Shown: positions 24,091-34,911 of the stretch, piece by piece
Layout of the letters: every line of letters begins with the position of its first letter
Numbering within the stretch: position 1 is the first letter of the stretch
Assembly (NCBI GenBank): GCA_965240325.2
Contig: OZ251248.1
Location: 868,001-932,000, forward strand
Direction: 5' to 3'
DNA length: 64,000 nt
From: Rebecca billardiae RCC1528
Taxonomy: Eukaryota > Haptophyta
Notes under the pieces: generated by a model
The model's input: the letters and a program-made list of their open reading frames with translations, nothing else
Databases searched by the model: none
Told to the model about the DNA's origin: nothing
Program-made: the position numbers and the translations under genes

Positions 24091-24781
24091 CCGGGCCGCA
24101 GGCAGCAGCCCAGCCGTGCCGATATGCCTCGGATGGCGTAGTCAGTGGTCGTACTCGGGGCGGAGAGTAGTGCCGTGCCCGTAGGTGATCCGGACTCGCG
24201 AGTCGCGGAGTGCCGAGCACAGCCCGGCCGGTATTGGCGGATATGGACGACTGCTATATCGTCGTCGCGCGATACATCGGCATCATCAGCATCATCATCA
24301 GCATCGAATACCGTAGTCTGCTCCGAATATGACGGCGCGAATTTGAGCGCAGCTAAGAATTTATAATAAGTATAGTAGCGCAGATGACGCCAGACGAATT
24401 CATCACTCTGCTCCGATGACCGAGCGGCGCGCATTATATATATATATATATATAGCTGCTGCGGCTGCGCATGCAGTGCCATGAGCCCTCTATACCAGTT
24501 GTCGGTCTGCTGCATATATATATAGTACATTATGACCAACTCCTCGGAGATCGGGTCCGCGTAACCGGATCGCCCGAATATCCCCGATCGGACGGCGGGA
24601 CGCGACTCCGGAGTCGGAGACCGGACGGTGATGACACAGTACTCAGTAGCCGCTCGGCTCGCGGCTCTGACCGGGCTGATGCCCCGCCCCCGCAATAACC
24701 GACCGCGCGCGGTCGTTTACCGGCGGGTTAACGCGGCGGCCGGCCGCGCTGCGAGGCTGCGACTGCTGACAGCGAGTCAGC
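24091..24781. other. Unique loop of the palindrome, TA-rich patches
   Basis: The only non-repeated part of the element. It contains (TA)n tracts at about 24433-24454 and 24512-24524 and is less GC-rich than its surroundings. A minus-strand open frame of 222 codons (24695-24027) spans it and reads IYIYIYI through the TA tract; it has no recognisable motif and I do not call it a gene. Confidence 0.55.
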
Positions 24782-24889
24782 GGGTCACTCATCTAGTTCA
24801 TCATACGCATCGACCGAGCAGTCGCGACGGTGCTGACGATCTGAGCTGCTGCAGCTGCTCCGGCTGGGCGCAGACAGCGCAGCGCCGGG

Positions 24890-27165
24890 TGGCAGCGACT
24901 CACCAGCGCGCTGGGCGAGGCGAGCAGCGTCACCGCGCTCGGTGCGCCCAGCGCCCAGGCTCCTCGGGCGCGCACCACCGAGCTGCCAGCTGCAGCGACC
25001 GCCGCCGCCCGCCGTGTCACCATCCCTGCTGCTGCCGCCGCACTCGGCGCGGAGTCGAGCGCAGCTGCTGCTGCCCAAGCTGGGCGCGGGCGCAGCAGCG
25101 CCCGATGGCAGCGGCTCGAGCGCGCTGGGCGAGGCGAGCAGCGTCACCGCGCTCGGTGCGCCCAGCGCCCAGGCTCCTCGGGCGCGCACCACCGAGCTGC
25201 CAGCTCCAGCGACTGCCACAGCCCGCCGTGGCACCATCCCTGCTGCTGCCGCCGCACTCGGCGCGGAGTCGAGCGCAGCTGCTGCTGCCCCGGCTGGGCG
25301 CGGGCGCAGCGGCGCCCGGTGGCAGCGGCTCGAGCGCGCTGGGCGAGGCGAGCAGCGTCACCGCGCTCGGTGCGCCCAGCGCCCAGGCCCATCGGGCAGG
25401 CACCAACGAGCTTTCAGCTGCAGCGACCCCCGCCGCCCGCCGTGGCACCATCCCTGCTGCTGCCGCCGCACGCGGCGCGGAGTCGAGCGCAGCTGCTGCT
25501 GCCCCGGCTGGGCGCGGGCGCAGCAGCGCCCGATGGCAGCGGCTCCAGCGCGCTGGGCGAGGCGAGCAGCGTCACCGCGCTCGGTGCGCCCAGCGCCCAG
25601 GCTCCTCGGGCGCGCACCACCGAGCTGCCAGCTCCAGCGACCGCCGCCGCCCGCCGTGGCACCATCCCTGCTGCTGCCGCCGCACTCGGCGCGGAGTCGA
25701 GCGCAGCTGCTGCTGCCCAAGCTGGGCGCGGGCGCAGCCGCGCCCGGTGGCAGCGGCTCGAGCGCGCTGGGCGAGGCGAGCAGCGTCACCGCGCTCGGTG
25801 CGCCCAGCGCCCAGGCTCCTCGGGCGCACACCACCGAGCTGCCAGCTCCAGCGACCGCCGCCGCCCGCCGTGGCACCATCCCTGCTGCTGCCGCCGCACT
25901 CGGCGCGGAGTCGAGCGCAGCTGCTGCTGCCCAAGCTGGGCGCGGGCAGCGCAGCGCCCGATGGCAGCGGCTCCAGCGCGTTGGGCGAGGCGAGCAGCGT
26001 CACCGCGCTCGGTGCGCCCAGCGCCCAGGCTCCTCGGGCGCGCACCACCGAGCTGCCAGCTCCAGCGACCGCCGCCGCCCGCCGTGTCACCATCCCTGCT
26101 GCTGCCGCCGCACTCGGCGCGGAGTCGAGCGCAGCTGCTGCTGCCCAAGCTGGGCGCGGGCAGCGCAGCGCCCGATGGCAGCGGCTCCAGCGCGTTGGGC
26201 GAGGCGAGCAGCGTCACCGCGCTCGGTGCGCCCAGCGCCCAGGCTCCACGGGCGCGCACCACCGAGCTGCCAGCTCCAGCGACCGCCGCCGCCCGCCGTG
26301 TCACCATCCCTGCTGCTGCCGCCGCACTCGGCGCGGAGTCGAGCGCAGCTGCTGCTGCCCAAGCTGGGCGCGGGCGCAGCGGCGCCCGGTGGCAGCGGCT
26401 CCAGCGCGTTGGGCGAGGCGAGCAGCGTCACCGCGCTCGGTGCGCCCAGCGCCCAGGCTCCTCGGGCGCACACCACCGAGCTGCCAGCTCCAGCGACCGC
26501 CGCCGCCCGCCGTGGCACCATCCCCGCTGCTGCCGCCGCACTCGGCGCGGAGTCGAGCGCAGCTGCTGCTGCCCCGGCTGGGCGCGGGCGCAGCAGCGCC
26601 CGATGGCAGCGGCTCCAGCGCGTTGGGCGAGGCGAGCAGCGTCACCGCGCTCGGTGCGCCCAGCGCCCAGGCTCCTCGGGCGCGCACCACCGAGCTGCCA
26701 GCTCCAGCGACCGCCGCCGCCCGCCGTGTCACCATCCCTGCTGCTGCCGCCGCACTCGGCGCGGAGTCGAGCGCAGCTGCTGCTGCCCAAGCTGGGCGCG
26801 GGCGCAGCGGCGCCCGGTGGCAGCGGCTCCAGCGCGTTGGGCGAGGCGAGCAGCGTCACCGCGCTCGGTGCGCCCAGCGCCCAGGCTCCTCGGGCGCACA
26901 CCACCGAGCTGCCAGCTCCAGCGACCGCCGCCGCCCGCCGTGGCACCATCCCCGCTGCTGCCGCCGCACTCGGCGCGGAGTCGAGCGCAGCTGCTGCTGC
27001 CCCGGCTGGGCGCGGGCGCAGCAGCGCCCGATGGCAGCGGCTCGCGCGCGCTGGGCGAAGCGAGCAGCCACACCGCGCTCGGCGCGTTCGTCGCCTAGGC
27101 CCCTCGGGCGCGCACCGCCGAGCTGACAGCTGCGTCGACCGCCGCCGCCCGCCGTGGCACCATCC
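24890..27165 (-). repeat. 214-bp tandem repeat array, right arm
   Basis: About 10.6 units of the same 214-bp sequence in inverse orientation, so the arms differ by roughly two units. Variant bases are shared between neighbouring units, which suggests unequal exchange. Confidence 0.93.
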
Positions 27166-27942
27166 CTGCAGCTGTGTGGCCGCATGAGCAGCGTGGAGTT
27201 GAGTACCGCCGCTGTTGGCGCGGGTGCTTGAAGCAGCACCGGATGGTTGGTCCTGCACGCCTGAGCACAGTTATGCACCAACTGCTCTCCTGGATGCGTT
27301 GAGAGACCAGGGCTCACCATCCGTGATCCGTGCTCAGCCTCTCAGCCTCGCTGAGCAGAGCAGCACCTCACCCGCTCGCAGCTGCGGCGGTGCCGTCTCC
27401 GCTTGCTGTCCGACAGCAAGTAGAGGACAGCATGCCAGCACCAGTGGGCACCGCCGATGCGTGTTCGGTGCCTGTGAGTATTCGCCTTAGCTCGGCCGCC
27501 ACTGCATGGTGGGCGATGATGAGGTGAGTGCCAGCACAGGTCACGGCCGCGAGCAAGGGTGATGTGCACCGGTGTGGAGGCATGTACGAACGTACCGGTG
27601 GCCCCTGCTGCTTGCCGGCCTTGCCCCCTCCTTCTCGACCTTGGTTGCCTTCTCAACGCGCCGCTCCCACGCATGAGCTCTGCGACGCCGTCGGCCCTGC
27701 CCACCGGCGGCCCGCAGGCGGTGACGCCCCGCCTGTGCTGTGGACAGCTGCCCCATGCTGAGCCAAGTTGCAGCCGGCCGCAGTGCGTCCCCGTGCACAC
27801 GCAAACTGGGCGATTCGGCCCAGTTTGCGATGGCACGGCCGCAGTGGGCGCGTGCCATCTGAAACTGAGGCTTTTCCCCAGTTTACTGACCCGCGAAGCC
27901 CCCCACTGTGCCATCGCAAACTGGGCCAAAAGCCCCAGTTTC

Positions 27943-27974
27943 AGCTGGCATCCGCCACTGCAGAGCGCCAGACC
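27943..27974 (-). repeat. Junction motif A, copy 2 (32 bp, inverted)
   Basis: Inverted copy of 15781-15812 with one mismatch, abutting the right terminus of the palindromic element. Confidence 0.8.
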
Positions 27975-27980
27975 TTATTG

Positions 27981-28267
27981 CCGATGCTCGTAGTCCAATG
28001 CAAGATGATACCCGCGTGCCAATATCAGCGCGCCCCTTTGCTCGTGAAATGTCTAGCGAGAAAGTGGCGGATCGTGTGAATGTGAAGTGTGAACTCGCGA
28101 CACGACGAATGGGCCGATGCGATTCGCGCGAATGTGAGTACGCAAAGCGCCGAACGACGAGCGGCTTTTGACCGAACGACGAGCGGCTTTTGTCCTATCG
28201 AGCGCGTAAGCGGGTACGCGAATTGCGCTTATGTGACCCGGTGGGCCGGTGGTGAGTGGGGCGTCAA
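27981..28267 (+). repeat. Repeat Z, copy 1
   Basis: Matches 28968-29262 with scattered substitutions. It contains an internal duplication of CCGAACGACGAGCGG. Repeat R follows directly. Confidence 0.82.
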
Positions 28268-28974
28268 ATATGGGTTGGCGCTGCGCGTCAACTTGGGCTG
28301 GAAACCTGTTTCTGAAACGCATGATGGCACGCCGGGCCGGTAGCCCGAGCTCGGAATTCCGACGCTGCCAACGGCGCCACAGGGGCGCAGCGGCGGGGCT
28401 GACGACGCGCGCGCGTGTGCACGTCTGACCATGGAGTGCGCGCTGCAATGACTGGCCCGTCCGCAGCACCACGCCCCGCGCTGTGAGTGAGAGTGTGGCC
28501 CGCGCCCAAGCGAGAACGCGGGCCGGGCGACACTCCGCCGACCTCGCCGGCCGCCGACCAGCCCGCGGCCGCCTGCTGCAGCTCGTGGAACACGCAGTCG
28601 CGCGCTCGCGCGTGGAGGGCGGACCTGCGCGTATGCGCCCGCCGGGCTTGCCGCTTCATCCGCTGGCACCGCAGTGCAGGTCGAGCCGTCCGCCGCCCAC
28701 CGAGCCGGCGCCACGCCTCGCGCTCGTGCTCGAGCTGAGGCGGCGGCGTGTCGCCCGAGCCGGCGGGGTCGCGCGCGTGCGCGTGGTGGGCAGCCTCGCG
28801 CGTGCGCCCGCCGCGCGCCCCGCGTCTCTCGCTTGGCGCCGCACGCGAGCCGCTCGTCGCGCGACCGAACGAGACGTCAACGCAAGGGCGACCCTTGGAA
28901 TGGCGTGGGCTCTCCGCCTTGTCGTCCTTCACGGGACGTCGTCGATGCGAGGCCGCGCGAGGTTGCTCCGATGC
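28268..28974 (+). repeat. Dispersed repeat R, copy 2 (707 bp)
   Basis: Near-identical to 15063-15774. It sits between two Z copies, giving the order Z-R-Z. No recognisable protein. Confidence 0.85.
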
Positions 28975-29262
28975 TCGTAGTCCAATGCAAGATGATACCC
29001 GCGTGCCACTATCAGCGCGCCCCTTTGCTCGTGAATTGTCTAGAGAAAGTGACGGATCGTGTGAATGTGAAGTGTGAACTCGCGACACGACGAATGCGCC
29101 GATGCGATTCGCGCGAATGTGAGTACGCAAAGCGCCGAACGACGAGCGGTGTTTTACCGAACGACGAGCGGTTTTTGTTCTATCGGGCGCCTAGGCGGGT
29201 ACGCGAAATGCGCTTATGTGACCGACAAACAGACAGACAGACGGGTTAGGGGGGCGTCAAAA
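28968..29262 (+). repeat. Repeat Z, copy 2
   Basis: Second copy of Z, ending in GGGCGTCAAA like copy 1. It has gained a short (ACAG)n tract near 29225-29241. Confidence 0.82.
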
Positions 29263-29263
29263 A

Positions 29264-29392
29264 AAGGCCTGCGACGGGCTGGTCCCCAGCGTGAAGTCGT
29301 GCCTTTGTTCTCGTGGGTTTCCAGAATAAAGGCCCGCGACGGGCTGGTCCCCAGCGTGAAGTCGTGCCTTTGTTCTCGTGGGTTTCCAGAAT
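29264..29392 (+). repeat. 65-bp tandem duplication upstream of calmodulin gene 1
   Basis: Two copies of 65 bp, both ending GGGTTTCCAGAAT, with about one difference. They lie some 280 bp upstream of the calmodulin start codon. Confidence 0.85.
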
Positions 29393-29500
29393 TTTCAGAA
29401 TTCAGATTCTGCCGAATAATCATGCGGCAAACGGTCGCCGCTTGCCAACAGTACTCACTTGTATGAACTAATAGCAAATGTTACTCACGATTCCTTATGA

Positions 29501-30348
<848 letters not shown>

Positions 30349-30917
30349 ACAGTGCTACCCGACCGCGGGGCTCATGACTGAATGGGTTTCAGTCAATCCG
30401 AGTTTGCCGCGCGACTGCCGCCGTCGGACTCCAGCTGCGGCGCGCCAACCAGTGCGCGCGGGCTCGCTGCAGGCTCTGTCTGATCGTAACGTGTAAGTAA
30501 CAATAGCACCTATGTATGTGACACACGTGTGACTACACCGAGTATTCTATTCAGGCTACTGCGTCGGCCCGGTCCTGTGCAGGCTGCATGAGCCCGCGCC
30601 GCGAGCCCAGCCCGCCCCCGCCGGCCCCCGCCCCCGGGGCCGGGCCCGGCCCCGACGGCCCCCGAGGCCCGCGAGGGCGAGGGCGAGGCCGGCCCGGGCC
30701 ATCACAAGCTGGGTCTAGATAGCTCTTAAGAATGACAACAAGGCAGCGCGCTGCCGACTGAACCGTCCCGCGGCGCTGTCGATTGAACGACAGCAAGCGC
30801 GCGTGCCAGGGCCGTGAGGGCGCCAGCGTCAATCGAACTCGTCGCGGGGCAACGTGATCAGACAGATCGGCCTCGCCAGCGGTGCGCGCCCCGGGCCCGG
30901 CGGAGAGGCTGGGTCGC
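30349..30917. other. Shared 3' region between convergent calmodulin genes
   Basis: 569 bp between the two stop codons. Both 3' UTRs and terminators must lie here. A very GC-rich stretch of CCCCGCC/GGGCCC type is at 30595-30700. No gene and no recognisable RNA seen. Confidence 0.6.
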
Positions 30918-32340
<1,423 letters not shown>

Positions 32341-32362
32341 TGCGCAATGTCTGGAGACTGAG

Positions 32363-32448
32363 TGACATCACGTGACGTCATGACGCGTAACGCTGTGCGT
32401 TACGCGTGATGACGGCACGTGACGTCAAATATGACGTCACGACGTGAC
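32363..32448. promoter_or_regulatory. Cluster of TGACGTCA palindromes within an inverted repeat
   Basis: Three perfect TGACGTCA sites (32373-32380, 32420-32427, 32432-32439) plus further ACGTGACG half sites. The first two lie in the arms of an imperfect inverted repeat around TGACGCGTAACGC / GCGTTACGCGT. TGACGTCA is the known CRE/bZIP target in many eukaryotes; use here is inference. Confidence 0.5.
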
Positions 32449-33060
32449 GCCAGGAATGGCGTATCGTGACGGCCGGACAGCGCTCTGTCCATGCGGCACA
32501 CCCGCACCCACGTACTGTCCCACAGGCAGCTCGGCGGCCGGCGCGCGCGGCGCCGCACCATCGGGCGGCCGCGCGGCCGCACACTGCCCCTGGCCCGCCG
32601 CCCCGGGCTCAGAAGAGCGGCTACTTTCAGCGGTAGTCGATGCAGATGGCCACAATACTACCGGCCACTGCGTCCAGTAGCAGCAGCACGCCCGCCCTGC
32701 TCGACCAGTACCTGTCGTGTCGAACCTGCACGTTACGCGCCTTCTGTTATTACGGCAGCCTGTGCCTCCCGACCGGGAGCCTCTGACGCGGCGCCTCGTG
32801 ACGACATATGTATCTAGCCTGTATAATACCGAAGAAACGGTCCCCACAAGAGTGCATGCCGGCATTACGAGCAGAATACGCGCAAAACGTGTTACGTCAC
32901 GGCGCGACGACAGAAATGCTCGTCATGCAGCGTAATAGCCCAGCCTTGCCTCTGTCTGCACTCTGCCCCGCCGGCGTCTCTAGGGCGAGTTGATGCTCAG
33001 TGGCACGGCTGTCTGCTGGCAGTGTACGTCCTCAGGTTGCCGACCACGATGAGCTCCTTA
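32449..33060. other. Intergenic DNA, nothing recognised
   Basis: No frame with family motifs on either strand and no RNA gene seen. Confidence 0.4.
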
Positions 33061-33068
33061 TCAGTACA

Positions 33069-33087
33069 ATCAGTACGTGGTACTGAT
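33069..33087. repeat. Short hairpin ATCAGTAC / GTACTGAT
   Basis: Perfect 8-bp arms with a 3-base loop. The same arm motif recurs in the hairpin at 33541. Confidence 0.6.
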
Positions 33088-33540
33088 AGCGTTTACTCCT
33101 GCAGACACGCTAGAATGATGCTCACATGAAGCTACGAACGCTTGCGTCGCCGCAAATGGACCCAAGAAGGGCATGGACCTCTTCCCAACCCGACGTCACC
33201 CGGTGTAGTGGCGTCGCGCGCGCGCGCGCGCACACGCGTACGGCGCGTACTGATATCTTACTGACAACGTCCATAAGTACGGTCGCCGCGGGTGCAATGC
33301 ACGCGTGCACACGCTCACAACGGGGTCGCTGACGGCTCTGCGCGTGCACAGGGTGGCTCCCACCTTTGGCAGGGCTGGCTCACAGCACCATGCCGCGAAA
33401 TCCGCTCTGTTTTGAATCGTGCACGCCATCGTGGGCGACAGCTCCGCTAGCCGAGGCGACAGCCATGCTGAAATCTGGTTGCAAGCCGCACGACGCCCGA
33501 CCACAAGGGCTCGCCGCGAGCGATCGCCGGGGACGATAGC

Positions 33541-33588
33541 GCTTATCAGTACGAGGTACTTATAAGAGTACTTATAGTACTGATAAGC
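33541..33588. repeat. Hairpin GCTTATCAGTAC / GTACTGATAAGC
   Basis: Perfect 12-bp arms (33541-33552, 33577-33588) around a 24-base loop made of further GTACTTATA motifs. Confidence 0.75.
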
Positions 33589-33970
33589 TCATAGCCGACT
33601 TGCGAGTGCAGGCACAGGCCTGATAGCAGTATGCAAACGCCTAGCCGACGCCTACGAGTGTGCGCCCTGCACGGTCTGACCACATCATAATGCATGGGCA
33701 CAGTGCACGTGCGTACGCGGTGTCGAGCTGGATCCAAGATTCCAAGCTGTGACGCCTTTGCGCACACAGCTCGCATTGGCGGAGAGAGGCAAGAAGCAAA
33801 CGCCGAGGCGTACAGTAACGGGGCCAGGGGGCCTCCTCATGATCTTGGGTGACTGCCGTGAGTGACTCCCGGCTTCTCGTCGCGTTCGGGCTCCCTTCCA
33901 GAATCCCCACCGCTTCATCTGGACCCCCCTGGACCAGTCAAGGACGGTCCCTTGGACCAGTATTGACCAG

Positions 33971-34560
33971 TATGGAGCGCTCGTTGGAACTTGATCCCGG
34001 TTTGGCGCCCACGCGGCGAGGGCGACGACGGGCGTACACGGGGCCCGCGATGGCGGGAAGCGCGCGGGTGTGGCCGAGAACGGCACGGTTCGGACGCCTC
34101 TCGCCAGCTGCGGACGCGCACCGCGCCTCCTCCTCGCACGCTGCTAACTTGATCCGGGGCCATGCGGTGTTTTGCTGCCGACCAGCTCAAGTTCCACGGC
34201 TGGTCAAGGTTCGGCTTGCGACCTCGCCGCTAGGTGCTTGCAAGAAGGTACACGAGTTGGCCGAACTCCCGCACACCCGCTCTGCGCTCGTCGACGCCCT
34301 CTGAAGGTGACTCGGGGTGCATGCGGGGCAGTGGAATGCAGTGGTTCGGCATTGACTCTCAGTCGTCCAGCGCGCAGACCACGTATAGCGCGGATGTGGT
34401 GCGCGCATGGCCCAGTAATGCGGTCGCGACATGTCTGCCTGGTCTACCCAAGGCCTGCCACACCGCGAAGCGAGCGCTCAGGAGCGTGTGCCGAGCGTGC
34501 CAGCCCCGCCGAGATGGGGCTAAGTTCCATCGCGGCTCAACTTCCAACGAGCGCTCCATA
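33971..34560. repeat. 590-bp segment bounded by 24-bp inverted repeats
   Basis: TATGGAGCGCTCGTTGGAAC at 33971 reappears inverted at 34537-34560, with one mismatch over 24 bp. No coding potential recognised inside. It could be a small MITE-like element; no target duplication found. Confidence 0.4.
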
Positions 34561-34911
34561 CATACAACCGTACTTTAGTCAGCATTACAGCCCTTGATGA
34601 ATACGAAACAGGACGCCTCGGCCGCCGGTTTGATGCCATTATAGTAATCACGTAAACATTCGTAGTTGTTTATGACCAAGGCACCCATCAGGCGTGATGA
34701 GCAGATGAATACTCCTCGAATCATTTCAGTGAATTCAGGCCACAGCCGATTAATATCCGCGCGGGTGCGAACGTTCTAGCCTTATCAATTTTCCACCCTA
34801 ACCGTTATCCAATCTCCACTCCCTTGGGAGAATCAAGTGATCCACATGCGGGTACGTGCGACTGCCGCCCACAACGCACAAGCCTCAGCCTACGCAGAGC
34901 GGTAGGTAGAG
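34561..34911. other. 5' flank of the giant receptor gene
   Basis: Less GC-rich than most of the window, especially 34600-34810. No clear TATA box at a fixed distance. An in-frame TAG just before ATG 34912 closes the frame. Confidence 0.4.

Larger units (their letters stand above)
20428..27942. mobile_element. 7.5-kb palindromic element with long terminal inverted repeats
   Basis: Left arm about 20428-24090, right arm about 24782-27942, loop about 690 bp. Each end is GAAACTGGGGCTTTTGGCCC reading inward. The outer 785 bp of the arms (20428-21213 and about 27160-27942) are almost identical, with a ~10-bp indel near 20620. Inward, both arms carry a 214-bp tandem array in opposite orientation. 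The termini are internally palindromic (CCAGTTT/AAACTGG motifs recur within 150 bp). No transposase, integrase or reverse transcriptase is visible, and no clear target-site duplication. It may be a non-autonomous transposon or an inverted segmental duplication; the mobile label is provisional. Confidence 0.5.

Noticed and set aside
21191-27187. Long frames in the 214-bp arrays as a repetitive protein
   Set aside because: The unit length shifts frame, arms are mirror images, and composition follows the satellite; no start context or motif.
30690-30850. Possible tRNA-like patch (GGTTCAGTCGGCAG and a GTTCAATCGA segment on the minus strand)
   Set aside because: I could not fold a full cloverleaf with acceptor stem and anticodon arm.
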